A DNA stretch of 64,000 bases from Lycium barbarum (lineage: Eukaryota > Streptophyta > Magnoliopsida > Solanales > Solanaceae). Location: positions 3,549,001-3,613,000 of the forward strand of contig NC_083348.1 of NCBI RefSeq assembly GCF_019175385.1. The letters are read 5' to 3'. Every line of letters starts with the position of its first letter. The stretch's first letter is position 1. The position numbers and the translations under genes were made by a program. This document shows positions 1 through 12,636 of this stretch, in pieces. The notes under the pieces were generated by a model. It was given only the letters and a program-made list of their open reading frames with translations. It had not been told where the DNA came from and did not search any database.

Positions 1-2228
1 GAGGAGAAAGTTCCTTAAGAAGGGCAAGGTATATGTTGAGTTTTAGGAAAATTCCGTCAGGTACCGAGCTAATGTTGACTTAATGATGTCTTAAAGAAGA
101 GTTGTAACTCTCCTTAGATTGGTAATGAAGTGTTAAACAAGTGTTAAGAAGGTTCCATACGGATTGGAGATCAAACGAAACGACGAAAACCATTTCAGGG
201 AAGTGGAGTTATACGACCACTTATACGGTCCGTATAACCCCCAGCAGGAAGGTGTTTTTCATGATGGTGAACCACGGCCACTTATACGGACCGTACAATG
301 TTATACGGACCGTATAAGTGTCCGTATAACACCCAACAGGCTGAGTTACTTTCAAGTGTATAAATGTGATCCTACTTCATTATTTTCATTTTCCACACTT
401 CTCCACTTCTCTCCAAGTCTCTAGAACATTCCATACATTTCATAAACAAGAATCCAAAGAAGATCCAAGGCTCATATCATTAATCCAAGGGAATCAAGTA
501 TAAGGAAGCTCTTAGGGGTTGCTGGAGTCAAGAAAACTTTACGGATTGAAGCTAGGGTTTTTCTTCAAGTGAAGTATTTCCATCCAAGGGTTATTCCTAC
601 TCAATAAAAGGTAAGTTTTATGATCATTTCATGTTATTTGGACTATGGAGAGGTTGATAGACTTGGGTAGAAGAAGAAAGTAGAAAAGGAAGTCTAAATG
701 TAGCTTTTATGAGTAGTAATCTATATGTAGTCATGATTTTTAGTATAAAATGGATATAATCTTATTATGGAAGGTAATAATGGTGATGAAGAAGCATTAT
801 ATGAAAATGTGCTAAAATGGGTATGAAGTTGCTAGTATGAGTTGAACATGGGGGTGCATATTGAAGGCTTAGTGTAATGTGATTACTTGAATTGGATATT
901 AGGAGTATATTATGGATGTTATTGTGATTGTTGGGAGTTGGGAGTTGTTTTGTGATGTGGTGGAAGTTGGAGAAATAGGGGAAATGCTGCCAAATTTTCA
1001 TTAGACTATGAATTGTTCTAGTTTGAATCTAAGAGTATCATTAAGGCTTAGCCATGGTATGAATCCTTCTAAATGTAGACTATTCAAGCTTCAACGGTGA
1101 ACGTTAGATAGTTGAGAAGACAAAGTGGTATGTAAGGCTAACCCTTCTTTCAATAAGGCATGGTTCCTTGCCTATATATATCCTTTCATGAGTTCTGTAA
1201 TGTCCTCCAAATGATTCTATCTCCAAATCTACTAAAGCTCATGATGCTCGATACTTTCATGATTCCATTGCATCTTTTATATGATAGTTGATCCTCCAAG
1301 GATAGACGCAACAAAAATGATAATGGTAATGATGTTGATGATGCTTATGGACCCTTACATATACGTGTCTAAGTATGTATGACTATTACGTGACACCGAG
1401 CTTATATACTCGGGTATGATACCTATCGCGCGCACACCATTGCAATTAGGTACGGATAGCCTTGTCATGGCTGGGTATGCGAAACACCGAACCTTCAGGA
1501 TCGGGTACGGTATGGTTACAAATATGAATATGAATACGAACACCAATGTATATGTATGTATGCACACGAGCACGCTTTAGAAATGGAAGGTCCCTATGAA
1601 AGACAACTAAGTAAGTAAGTAGTAATGATGATGATGGCTTTACTATCTCCCGATTCTCCCATTTTATGGTGTTTCTTATGCTGTCTATTATGCTCCTATT
1701 ATGATGTTGATTATGCTTTACATACTCAGTACAATATTCGTACTGGCATCATTTTGTTTCTGGACGCTGCGTCATGCCCGCAGGTGGCCAGGGAGATAGG
1801 CTTGATCCATAGCTTTCTTATTCAGGGACTACTTAGAGGAGCTCCATTTCATCCGGAGCTACAGCTTTTGGTATTATTCTTTTTTGTACATACATGGGCA
1901 CGGCGGGGCCCTGTCCCGCCTGTATGATGTTACCTACTCTTCTTAGAGGTTCGTAGATAGTTGTGTATGATTAGATGTCTTTATCCTTGTCGGCTTATAT
2001 TTTGTACATCATTATTATGGCCTCGTCGGCTTATGTATATTGATGTGGGCATAGTTGTTAATGATGGTATAAATGTGTTGTTTCCCAATGAGTTTAGCAT
2101 TATTGATGTATAGCATTCATGAGTAAGTTATGTGGTCCACCTAGATTTGAATAAGAATGTACGACAAGAGGTACCCGGGTGGGTTAGCACCGGGTGCCCT
2201 TCATGGCCCTCGGGTCGGGTCGTGACAC
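1..2228 (+). mobile_element. 3' part of an LTR of a Ty3/gypsy (Tekay-like) retrotransposon, cut by window edge
   Basis: The sequence parallels the LTRs of element C (25990-28578) over its whole length. It shares the ttatacggtccgtataa palindromes near 210-335, a TATA-like box, the tract ending in ctagggttt, the repeated cgggtatg units near 1395-1510 and the terminal cgggtcgtgaca. It ends at 2228 with the canonical CA. No primer binding site follows, so it is a 3' LTR or a solo LTR, not a 5' LTR. The next bases (catac, 2229-2233) would be the target duplication, but the other side lies outside the window. The open reading frames inside it are chance. Confidence 0.8.
210..366 (+). promoter_or_regulatory. 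Palindrome cluster and TATA-like box of the window-start LTR
   Basis: Several copies of the near-perfect palindrome ttatacggtccgtataa lie at 210-335. They are followed by ccgtataacacccaacagg and then tataaatg at 359-366. The same order is seen in the other Tekay-like LTRs here. The role as LTR promoter is inferred from position and from the TATA match. Confidence 0.5.
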
Positions 2229-3300
2229 ATACACACATGCTAAGGATAATGTCAATATAGTCATGACCTATAGGGGACCCGCGAAGTCCATGTACCACAC
2301 TCACTCCGGTATGTACCTCGGATCACGAGTACTCCCTTTCGCTCCGATATGTAACCTCGGAGCACAAGAGTTGTCTCTCTCTTTTAAGCTCTCCGGTAAA
2401 GACCTCAGAGGCTCCACTCTCTCACTTATTATCACTTCAAGTGAAATCATGTCAAATCAATACCACAATGAAATATGGAATGTAGGCCCTGCTTAACTTG
2501 ATCTCATCAATATCACAATCATAGAAGCCATAATAATTGTCTTGAATGCAAATCATAATCCTATTTATTAGCATCAATCCTTCCATATTTCATAAGATAA
2601 GTTAGATATCAAGGAACATAGAGAGTCAAATCAATACATGGAAATCACGAATATGGCCTAGCCTACATAACAGCTGACAATACCAACCTAGTCGGAATAT
2701 AACTCCACACCATGCCCGAAGGCCTATTATGCTTTTCCCGTCAATCACTACTATACATATACGATTCGCTAACCGGATTCTAGACATAAGTAAACCATAA
2801 CCTACCTTGAGGCCGAACAAATGCCACAAGCTAGTCTGCTAGAGCCTTTCCCTTTCGAAGAGCTTCCGAACAATCAAAGTCTAACAATTATTATTCTCCA
2901 TTAGAGTGCGAGTCTAATGATACCTATAACACAATAAAAACATTCGAAATAAAAAATGACCCTTAAAAGGGTACCTCAGGCACACAAGGGTAAAATAGAA
3001 AATTTATAGGAAAATTAAGCTTCCAAAGTATAGGGAGTCCAAATACAAATTTCCATCATAAACTAGTCTCAATTTAACATCAATTTCATCGTTCCATCAA
3101 AAACCCCAATTTATAAGAAAACCCTTATTTTCCATAATCATAAACTTAAGTAAAAGAGTAATTCAAGCTTAGCAACTAATTGCTCCAATGGTTAAATGAT
3201 TAGATTCAAGAGAATTTCCCAATGAAGCATGATTTAGAGTAAAAGATGGTTCTAAATCAACCTAGGGTTCATCACTCAAAAACCCCCAATTTAAACACAC
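2229..3300 (-). repeat. Direct repeat, copy 1 (about 1.07 kb)
   Basis: This segment matches 3531-4600 along its length with an offset of about 1304 bases. Both copies begin acacacatgctaagga and then run through the same tract (gtccatgtacc, cggatcacgagtactc, gtaacctcgg). They lose similarity after caatttaaaca. It has many substitutions relative to copy 2, so the duplication is old. Confidence 0.75.
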
Positions 3301-3530
3301 AACAACGATAATCAAGAAAGTCTCACCAAAAGATAGTGACAAGCATCTTACAACTCAAGTCATAAGCCTAGGTGGAGCCTCTATTAGGTCCATCAAGTCA
3401 TTAATCAATCCTTCGCAACAAACAAAAACTCAGTACATCACAACCACGGATCAATAAATAAAGTGTTATGCGATGATGTGGAATGAATGTAATAATGCAA
3501 TGCAATGCCTTCCTAGGCCTCCTCTCCGTA

Positions 3531-4600
3531 CCGTACACACATGCTAAGGACAATGTCACTATAGTCATGACCTATGAGGGACCCGAGAAGTCCATGTACC
3601 ATGCTCGCTTTAGTATGTACATCGGATCACGAGTACTCTCTTTCGCTCCGGTATGTAACCTCGGATTACTGGCACTCTCTCTCTCTTTCATGCTCTACGG
3701 CAAAGACCTCGGAGGTTCCACTCTTTAGCTTATCACCATTTCAAGAGCAATAATGTCAAATCAATAACATAGAAATATGGAATGTATACCTTGCATAACT
3801 CGACCTCATCGATATCACAATCATAGAAGCCATCATAATTTCCATTAATGCAAATCATAATCCGATTTATCAGTATCAATCCTTTAACATTTCATAAGAT
3901 AAGTGAGATATCAAGGAACAAACAGAGTCACATCAATACATGGAAATCACGAATATGGTGACAAGCCCACATAACAGCTAACAATACCAACCTAGTCGGA
4001 ATACAACTCTATACCATGCTCGAAGGCGATCATGCTTTCCCTGTCAATCAATACTATACGTATACGATTCACTAACCGGAGTCTAGATATAAGTAAACCG
4101 TAACCTACCTCGAAGCCGAACAGGTGCCAAGAACTAGTTCACTAGATCCTTTCCCTTTCAAAAAGAGCTTTCGAACGGTCAAAGTCTAACAAATTATTAT
4201 TCTTTATTAGATTAAGAGGCTAATGATACCCATAACACCATAAAATCGTTCGAAATAAAAAATGACCCTTAAAAAGGGACCCCAGCCCACACGGGTAAAA
4301 TAAGAAATTCATAGGAAAACTAAGCTATCCAAGTCTAGGGAGTCCAAATACCAATTTCCATCATAAACTAGTCTCAATTTAGCATCAATTTCATTGTTCC
4401 ATCAAAACAACCAATTTATAAGAAAACGCTTATTTTCCATAATCATAAACTTAAGTAAAAGAGTAATTCAAGCTTAGCAACTAATTGCTCCACTGATTAA
4501 ATGATTAGATTCAAGGGAATTTCCCAACGAAGCATAATTTAGAGTAAAAGATGGTTCAAAATCAACCTAGGGTTCATCACCCAAACCTACAATTTAAACA
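3531..4600 (-). repeat. Direct repeat, copy 2 (about 1.07 kb)
   Basis: This is the partner of 2229-3300. A 230-bp tract (3301-3530) that is not repeated separates the copies. Copy 2 continues without a break into the LTR terminus at 5380, so it is the copy in its original context. Confidence 0.75.
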
Positions 4601-5438
4601 TGGTTCCCTAACTTGATTTCCCCACCTTAAAGGTAACATACACAAAATAAGAAGGTATAAAACTTACTCATTGGAAGAATCCTCAAAAAGACCAGGAAAA
4701 TTGCCCCTTAGAACTCCCTTAAGACTCGAATTTAGTGAATGAAAGAATGGTTCGAATTGGGCATTTAAGGATTTCTGATACAGTGATGTCACATCTGCGG
4801 ACCCATTTCCCATAGATGCCAGGTTCCGCATTGGCAGGCCCGTAGATGCGTTCCCAAGTCCACATATGCTGACACCAAAAACCAGAAAATTCTGGTGTTT
4901 CACTAAGTTCATCCTCAAACCCGACATTCATCGAAGACCTTCTGCGTATAAATCAAACATGCAACCCACTATAAAAACACGCTACAAATGCATCCACACC
5001 CTCAAAAATTCCCAAACAAGGTCACCTTGACCCGATAAAACCTCAAAACCAAGTTTCCAACCCAAAGACCAAAATGCCCCGAGTGCCTCGGGAACTGAAC
5101 CAAACACCCTACCAAGTTATAATCGATCCTCCGGAACTAATAAAATCGACAAAAATCCCAAAAATACTCGTTAACCCAAAAGTCAACTATTGCTTAACTC
5201 TTTTTCACTTATTCAACTTAAAAGTTTCTAAATTCCTCAAATTCCATCACGACACTCTCGACTACCTCCGGAATTGTGTCTCCTATCCCCGCAGGTCAAA
5301 ATCACTTTAACGAAGCAAGCGAAAGGTTCAACAAGGGTAAATGGGTCAAAAGGGCTTAAACGTCTAAACGGGTCGTTACAACCATATTATGTGTACTAAA
5401 ATGTTCGTATTATATTTTCCTTATCCATCATCATCGTC

Positions 5439-6078
5439 TGTATTGGGCTAAATTTGTGGAATACACTTGGAAAAATGCCAGGGTGACACATGTCAATAGA
5501 CATGAATCAGATCCAAATCAGCATTCGGCGCCTCCGGTAAAGGTCTAATGATACCGAAGGAGTTAAAGGGTTCGGTTGCTGTAGCGAGATGGCACCGGTT
5601 GGCTGGCAATGATCAACCGTTATAAGCAGGTTGTCCACCTTTTATGGAATATTAATAGGCTTTATTGACCTCTTTATTTGTATGTCATTATTGTGACATT
5701 AATGCACATTATTAGCAGGGGCACAATTCGTGGAATGTGTACCCGTAGTTCCAAGTATAAATAGGACTTATCATTTCATTATAAATGACACAAAATCCAA
5801 GAAATATGTACAACATATATTCCACACTCTCATTGTTATTTAAATTCTTTATTATTCTTCGATCTAACAAGGTCTGAATCGATAGCGTGATCGGAGCCAC
5901 AAACCCGGAGCTGCATCACGGAACTACATCAAGGCTCATGCTATTCTTAGCTATTTAATTTACATATAGTTCATTTACATCGATTTAGTTATTAAATATA
6001 TTGCTTTTACTGGTCACTTTGGTCCCCGTGTCCTTGACCACGCACACAAATTCAACTAAATCGATTTTCGGGTAAACA
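5439..6078 (+). repeat. Element D 5' LTR
   Basis: It pairs with 47601-48241. By eye the two differ at roughly one base in six over the first 200 bases, making this the most diverged LTR pair in the window, as expected for the outermost and oldest element. Confidence 0.92.
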
Positions 6079-6081
6079 GTT

Positions 6082-6100
6082 TGGCGCCCACCCTGGGGCC
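6082..6100 (+). promoter_or_regulatory. Element D primer binding site
   Basis: The motif tggcgcccaccctggggcc lies four bases after the 5' LTR. It differs from the initiator-Met type (tggtatcagagc) used by elements A, B and C. PBSs of this form are seen in plant Tat-type elements; the exact primer tRNA was not determined. Confidence 0.75.
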
Positions 6101-6187
6101 AAGGTAGTTATGGTAATCACTGTGACTGCTGGTTGTTTTACTAACTCTTCATAAATTTCATTTTTTTCCTTAGTATCAATTTCAGGT

Positions 6188-7797
6188 ATGTCAGGAGTTA
6201 ACAATAATACAAATGTTGGAAACAATTCGAGCAACAATCAGCTCGTCTCGGATGGCATGTCCACTCCATGATCCTGTAGCGGATATATTGCCCCAGAACG
6301 TAGATAGGGTAACATCAGGAGACAGGTATGTACAACTAGCCACTGTGGAGGAATCCCCCACCGACGAAACTCCTGCGGAGGAGATGCAAGTCTTAAGGGA
6401 ACAAAGTAACGCAATGAGAGTAAAAATAGAGCAAATGAGGCAGATCATCACTTTATTTATGTCCAATCCTCAGGTAAGAGTTCCTGCTCCCGATACGACG
6501 CCCGTGACCCCAACCAATAGTGGGGAGAAATTGAGAGGAAGATCCTTTCTAAGCGCAAGTTCGGCAGTTCATGAGAAAAATCACCAGCAAAGTAGACCAG
6601 ACCGCCAAGGAAGCCGAGAAGAGTGACAAGGAGTTTCAAAGGCGCTTGAGTCAAATTCGTGGGGCTCCCCCCATCGTGCAGGGTCCGGACGCCCAGAGGT
6701 ACATCCAGTTGGCGTACAACCTCGAGGATGCGCTGAAGTTGATCCAAAAGAGATTTAAGATGCCCAACATCCCCAAATATAATGGGACAATGGACCTGAA
6801 GGAGCATATCATGGCCTATACTCCCAAGTATAATAGGACAATGGACCTGAAGGAGCATATCATGGCATATACTATGGCGGTCAAAGAGAATTATTTGATG
6901 GAGAATGAAATTAAGTCGATCCTGATCAAGAAGTTTAGAGAGACCCTCGCCTAGGGAGCTCTAACGTAGTGCTCCCAGCTGCCTAAGCATTCGATCACCT
7001 CATTCGCCATACTAGCCGACATGTTTATCAAGGCACATGCAGGGGCAAGAAAGGTGAAGACCAGAAAGGCAGATATCTTCCGCAGGCGGATATCTTTCGC
7101 ATCGCATTGGGAGAGTCAGAATGTCTTCAGGGCTTCGTCACCTAGTTCTAGAAGGAACGCATGCTTCTGCCTGTGGTACTAGATGATTGAGCTGTCGAGG
7201 CTTTCACCAAGGGGTTGAATCCCTTAAGCTTCGATGCTTCCCAAAAACTCAAGAAAATCCCTTGGAGTTTCAGGATACTACTTGGGAAGATGTTCACAAA
7301 TGGTATGAGTAAAAAATCCAGGTGGAAGACAACCTGCTGGGGACTCCCGCAGGAGAACGCCCCGGTAAAACGGACAAGGGCTTTGGACCGGATCGGGGTT
7401 CTTCGAAGAATTGCATCCAACCTTATCCTCACAAAAGCAGCCAGTGACATTCCAGACTATCGATTGTTGGAGAAACCAAATGTAAACAAGAAAGAGAGTT
7501 ATGGAAAGAATAGCCGCGGGCTACAGAATAAGAGCGATTCTTCCGGATCCTCTTCAAAGGGGATGAAATACCCAATACTTTCAGATTATAACTTTACAAT
7601 TAATGAAGCAGAAATGGTGGCCGTGCTAAGGACCCATCCGGCATCGCGTCTCCCTATGCCTCTACGATTCGATACTAACACCAAGGATCAGATGGTATGG
7701 TGCGACTTCCACGGAACCCATGGGCACAAAACGAATTATCGCAGACATCTTCGAGAGGAGGTGGCTAACATGCTCAACAGAAGGCATCTCTAATAAT
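6188..7797 (+). pseudogene. Element D gag, frameshifted
   Basis: Gag forms the retroelement capsid. A plausible start is ATG 6188 (MSGVNNNTNVG). Recognisable Tat-type gag pieces follow in several frames: GPDAQRYIQLAYNLEDALK near 6680-6740, a tract with stops at 6955-7214, then 7215-7793. The last piece ends with the nucleocapsid-like WCDFHGTHGHKT, in which the usual final zinc-binding cysteine is missing (NYRRH where a DC is expected). A 51-bp tandem duplication lies at 6772-6873. At least three frame changes make it non-functional. Confidence 0.8.
6772..6873 (+). repeat. 51-bp in-frame tandem duplication in element D gag
   Basis: Units 6772-6822 and 6823-6873 both encode PKYN(G/R)TMDLKEHIMAYT, 17 codons each. 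They differ at only a few bases, so the duplication is younger than much of the decay around it. Confidence 0.95.
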
Positions 7798-7986
7798 TCT
7801 TAAGTGAAAGAACGAGAAATAATTACGGGAAATCTATACCTACAGAGGAGAAGAAAGCTTCGGACGCCCCTCCGCATGGTATCAACATAATGTTTTGCGG
7901 ATCCATGATCGCCGGTACCAATTTCACCGCTTCCAAGAAGATGAAGATCTCGATAACGCAGGAAAAGAGAACTCGGGAACTCCCGG

Positions 7987-8480
7987 ATGAAGGCGCGATC
8001 ACTTACTCTGACGAGGATGCAACAACGTCACTTGGCCAATAACGACGCCTTGGTTATCACCGTCTTCATTGACTACTTCCAAGTAAAGTGGGTGATGTTC
8101 GATCCGGGCAGTTCAGCTAATATCATCCGCTGGAAAGTGGTGGGGCAAATGGGGCTGCTAGAAAAAATCATACAGGCTGTAAGGGCCTTGCTGGTTTCAA
8201 CATGTCCAGTGAAACTACTAAAAGGGAGATCGATTTGCCTGTGGAAGCCGGAGGAGTTTTCAAAGAAACAAAGTTCTACGTGATTGACGGTGACATGCGC
8301 TATAGTGCAATCTTTGGAAGGCCTTAGCTCTATGATATGAAGGTGGTTCCCTCAACTCTGCATTTACTGCTGAAGTTCCCTACTCCGAAAAGGATCAGGC
8401 AGATCCAGGGGAAACAACTGGCAGCAAAGGAGATATTTTCAATTGAGGAGCCTAAAGTAAGCCAAGCAGCCACAACCGAC
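7987..8480 (+). pseudogene. Element D aspartic protease region, broken
   Basis: The retroviral-type protease matures Gag-Pol. The active-site segment reads FDPGSSANII near 8099-8128, the form usual in Tat elements (D-[PST]-G-S). The C-terminal signature IDGDMRYSAIFGRP lies near 8283-8325 in a different frame and is followed by a stop where a Trp codon is expected. This is one protease split by a frameshift and a nonsense change. Confidence 0.78.
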
Positions 8481-8559
8481 CAATAGCAATCATAGGAGTT
8501 GGAACCCATCCCGGGGGAAATTCAGTAAATTCCCTGGAAGAAAAAAGCCAGGTGGGTCC

Positions 8560-9610
8560 GAAAGATGAACCTGAGGGCGAGGCTGACCCCGAAACTCACA
8601 AAACAATTTCTTAATTATTTAAGAGATAATGGTGATTATTTTTCTTGGTCCCACAAAAACATGACAAGTATACCATTAGATGTGGCGACCCATAAGCTTG
8701 GACTACACCTCAGCTTTCCACTTGTGCGCCAAAAGAAGCGCCCATTGCTGAGGTCCGCAACTGGTTTGTCAAGAAAGAGGTATCCGATTTATTAAATATA
8801 GGATCCATCTAGGAAGTCAAATACCCAAATTGGCTAGCAAATGTAGTCGTGGTACCAAAGAAAGGAAATAAATTTAGGATGTATATCAATTTTAAAGATC
8901 TTAATAAAGCATGTCCGACGGACTCGTTTCTACTTCTGAGCATAGGTCAGATGATCGATTCTACGGTAGGTCACGAGGTAATGAGTTTTCTCGATGCCTA
9001 CTCCAGGTATAACCAAATCAGGATGCACCCGGAGGTTCAAGAGAAAACATCCTTCATCACAAATTTTAGGACCTATTGTTATAACGTGATGCCCTTCGGA
9101 TTAAAAAATGTCGGAGCCACTTATGCAAGGCTTGTTAAAAAAATGTTCGAACGGTAAATAGATAAAATAATGGAAGTTTATATTAATGACATGCAGGTTA
9201 AGAGTCCGTGTAAAGGACCACATGAGTCAATTACAGGACATATTCGACATCATACGGCAGTTCAAGATGAATCTCAATCCGAAAAAATGCGCTTTCGAGG
9301 TAGGATCTGGAAAGTTTCTGGGTTTCCTTATCTCTCAAAGGGGGATAGAAATAAATCTATATAAAATCAAGGCAATCAAGGACATTCCGGATACTCTGGA
9401 AGATGTGAAGGCAGTACAACGGTTGACCGGCTGGATCGCATCACTTAGCAGGTTCATATCCCGATCATCGAAAAAATGCCACAAGTTCTTCTCCTTGCTG
9501 AAGAAAAAGAACGACTTCGAATGGACACCGGAGTGCCAGCAAGCGCTTAGTGATCTGGAAGCATGCTTGTTATCTTTTCTGCTCATGTCAAAGCCAAGGG
9601 ACGGTGAATA
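8560..9610 (+). pseudogene. Element D reverse transcriptase, broken; catalytic Asp changed to Asn
   Basis: The order of RT blocks is clear: FSWSHKNM and VRQKKRP (8640-8745), then after a stop VPKKGNKFRMYINFKDLNKACP (8851-8916, in short pieces), FLDAYSRYNQI (8990-9022) and MPFGLKN (9088-9108). The catalytic box, normally YVDDM, reads YINDM at 9178-9192. The connection domain (KKCAFEVGSGKFLGFLIS) follows near 9278-9333 in another frame. Stops near 8810 and 9157 plus the frameshift show a dead enzyme. Confidence 0.85.
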
Positions 9611-9990
9611 GTTGCTAGTCTATTTGGACGTCTCAGAGGTTACGCTAAGCGGTGTTTTAGTATGGGAAGAGAAAGGTACGCTATTTCCTATATAACAGAA
9701 AATTAGAGTCATATCTAGGGCCGAAACACAGTACCCCCTTCTGGAAAGATTGGCCTTTGCTTTAGTGATGGCATCACGAAAGCTTCAGCCTTATTTCTAA
9801 TACCACCTAATTGTTGTTGTAACCATGTTCCCGTTACAAAACATACTCCATAAACCCAAACTTTTGGGGAGGTTGGCAAAATGGGCAGTAAAGTTAAGTG
9901 AGTTTTATATAGAATACAAACCACAGACTGCGATCAAGTCTCAAGTTCTTACAAACTTTGTATTCGATTTCAGTCCAGGTGTGACTCCTC
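9605..9990 (+). pseudogene. Element D first RNase H (RT-associated), broken
   Basis: The minus-strand-priming RNase H normally degrades the RNA template. Recognisable parts are VYLDVSEVTLSGVLVWEE (9617-9670) and SRAETQYPLLERLAFALV (9713-9766) with stops between them, then LAKWAVKLSEFYIEYKP near 9873-9923. It sits directly between the RT connection domain and the second RNase H. Confidence 0.7.
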
Positions 9991-10029
9991 AAGCTGAAAA
10001 GGAAGCTTCCTTGGTATCGGGGGCTACCC

Positions 10030-10503
10030 CCTGGGTTTGGATGCTCTACACTGATGGAAAATCTAACGTAAAAGGAACCAGTCTGGGTGTAGTCCTACAT
10101 ACCTCTACCGGAGAAATTTTGAGGCAGGCAATAAATTGCGTACCTCTAACTAACAACGAGGCAGAGTATGAAGCTTTGATTGCAGATCTCGAGTTAGATC
10201 GGGGACTAGGTGTTGAAGTAATCGAGGCAAAGTGAGAATCCCATCTAGTGATAAACTAAGTCCATGGCGTATTCAAAGCAAAGGAAGAGCGCACATTGCG
10301 ATATCTCAAAAGAGTGCTGAAGTTGCTCTCCGAATTCCAAGAATGGACGGTAGTGCACTTACCCAGGGAAGAAAACATGAAAGCGGATGCCCTTGCCAAC
10401 TTGGGCTCTTTCACGGAATCGGTAGGCCCGAACTCTGAATCAGTAGTCCAGTTGCACTATTCGGCAGTGTATGATGAGGTTAATTCCACCAGCTTGGTCT
10501 AGG
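10030..10503 (+). pseudogene. Element D second (archaeal-type) RNase H, broken
   Basis: A second RNase H after the first is a hallmark of Tat-lineage elements. Visible motifs are WMLYTDGKSNVKG (10037-10075) with the catalytic Asp, and NNEAEYEALIADLEL (10153-10197) with the catalytic Glu. A frameshift near 10235 moves the rest (REENMKADALANLGSF, 10365-10412) to another frame. The domain closes with a stop at 10501-10503. Tat assignment of element D relies partly on this duplication. Confidence 0.8.
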
Positions 10504-10637
10504 ACTGGCCAAATGAATTCTTGGATTACCTGAAGCATGGAGAGTTATCAGACGACCCAAAAGCCCCAAGAGCACTGAAAACTAAAGTTACACGGTATAA
10601 CATCATCGATGGCCTGCTATACTAAAGGTGTTATTAT

Positions 10638-11700
10638 GGCCCGATAGCACAATGTGTGGGGCCCGAGAAAGCTGAATACATAATGAGAGAGGTCCATGAA
10701 GGAATCTGCGATAATCATTTAGGTACGGAGTCTCTAATGAGAAAGTTAATCAGGGCTGGATACTATTGGCCCAGAATGGAAGAGGATTCAAAGGCATTCG
10801 TTCGAAGATGCAATAACTGCCAACGGCATGCACAAACACTGCACCAGCTGGGTGAAGAGTTACACCCGGTCGTGTCTCCTTAGTCATTCATGAAATGGGG
10901 GGATGAACATAGTTGGGCCTCTGCACGTGCTACTAATGACTGACTATTTCTCTAAATGGGTAGAAGCTAGGGCCTACAAGAAGATCAGTGAGAAGGAGAT
11001 AATAGACTTCATAGGGCAACATATAATATGTCACTTTGGGATCCCGAAAGAGATAGCTTATGATAACAGACCGCAGTTCGTTGGATCCAAGGTCACCAAA
11101 TTCCTTGAGGACTTAAATATCAAACTCATCACCTCTTCTCCTTATCACCCCAGTGTGAATGGTCAAGCTGAATCAACTAACAAAACTATAATTCAAAATT
11201 TGAAGAAGTTGGAAGATGCAAAGGGGTCCTGGCCATCCAAGTTGCTTGAGGTACTTTGGGCATATATAACCACGGCCAAGTCTAGTACCGGCGAAACTCC
11301 TTTCTCCCTAGTATATGCGACGGAAACATTAATTCCGATAGAAGTTGGTACTCCGAGTCTACGATACCTCCGAGCCGATGACTAGTCCAATTCGAACGCG
11401 ATGTTGGTTCAGTTGTACTTGCTTGAAGAATAGATAGTTCAGAATGATCGCACAAAAGCAGCAGATGGAACATTACTACAACCGCCAGACAACCTTCGAA
11501 ACTTTAAAATTGGGGACTTGGTACTTCGGAAGATAACACACAATACAAGAGACGTAAATGTATGTAAGCTGAATTCGAATTGGGAAGGTCCTTGTAAAGT
11601 GACTGTATAGCCTGAAAAGGATCGTACCAGCTGGAGGATGAGAATGTCCATAACCTTCCAAGCAATTAGAACGTCACTTTTCTAAAATGATATTAAGCGT
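10638..11700 (+). pseudogene. Element D integrase, broken
   Basis: Integrase inserts the cDNA. The N-terminal zinc-binding HHCC domain is seen in HEGICDNHLG and RRCNNCQR (10690-10840) and is followed by a stop near 10881. The catalytic core reads MTDYFSKW (10936-10959), YDNRPQF (11059-11079, usually DNGPQF) and YHPSVNGQAESTNKT (11142-11186). D, D and E are therefore all present, although the neighbouring Gly is changed. A GxLVLRK and NWEGPCKV C-terminal segment follows at 11512-11600 after stops. No chromodomain is seen, which fits Tat. Confidence 0.85.
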
Positions 11701-12636
11701 AGTTGGGGATGACGTGGCTAGCAGGATTGGACTCTATTTATCTTCGACTGGTTTTTGTCCCAATTGGGTTATTCCGATAAGGTTTCTAACGAGGTGGTCC
11801 TGTCTGGTTCTTTTTTGACATGTTTACCAGGAGAAATTGTCCAGTGCTTGGGAGTTTATTCTTTGCTCCCAAACACTGAGGGGACAATATACACTCATGC
11901 AGAGATTAAGACTAATCTTCGAGCCAAAAGTCAAAATAAAAGTCGCATGATGTCATTGGGGACTTCGCGGGTCAGTGGACCTTTCAGCACATATAACTGG
12001 ACTGACAACACTTGATGGCAGCCAAATTGTTATGAGATTGAGGAAGCAATAAAGACACCCCTTCTTTTCAAAAAAATTCTTGAATTTCTTGCCACTCGAA
12101 AGCATAAAATATTAATGGATTCTATGTATGACATACCTATAACTTGTGCCCAAAAGAATGCGAGACGTCCTTTTCTAAAGCACCTTAAAAATAAGGGCCC
12201 ACTCTTATATTAAAAACTTACTAAGGAAAAGATTGAAATTCAATTGTCTTGGGGATCGAACAAATTGTCACCGATATGATAACTAGATGTATTAAATGAG
12301 AGACCGTTCAGGCTCCGTTACGGGAAGTTGAAGTTTGGAAAAAAGACCAAACAAGCTGCTTTCTGGCAGGTTAAATTTAAAGCCCTCCGGTTCGAAACTG
12401 CAAGGCTTTAAGTCACAAGTTCTCTTTCCCTATCTTTTAAAGAAAAACGTGATTTGTCTTTGCAAAAGAAATAAATCATGCAAAAGCAATTTAATGTAAG
12501 GAACAAAGTATTGAAAGCACTAAGATGGTTCGCTATTATATGATAAAAACTCTCCGAGGCTATAAGGACATGGAAGCAAGAAGTTATCAGCCTATGAAAG
12601 AAACCGACACGCTCGATTCCATGGTCCGCCAAGGCT
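11701..12636 (+). other. Element D 3' spacer, no recognisable coding domain
   Basis: This AT-rich sequence lies between the integrase end and the antisense ORF remnants. I find only chance reading frames and no repeat structure. Confidence 0.6.

Larger units (their letters stand above)
2229..5380 (-). mobile_element. Degenerate minus-strand LTR-like sequence of another Ty3/gypsy family
   Basis: Read on the minus strand it starts at 5380 with tgtaacgacccgtttagacg, a typical solanaceous Ty3/gypsy LTR start. It contains a cluster of short repeats (forms of cgcatctacgggcctg and gtccgcagatg) near 4740-4930. It has no coding domains. The left end abuts the LTR that ends at 2228, which probably inserted into this sequence. 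An internal direct repeat makes it longer than a single LTR would be. The family assignment rests only on the terminus and general character. Confidence 0.5.
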
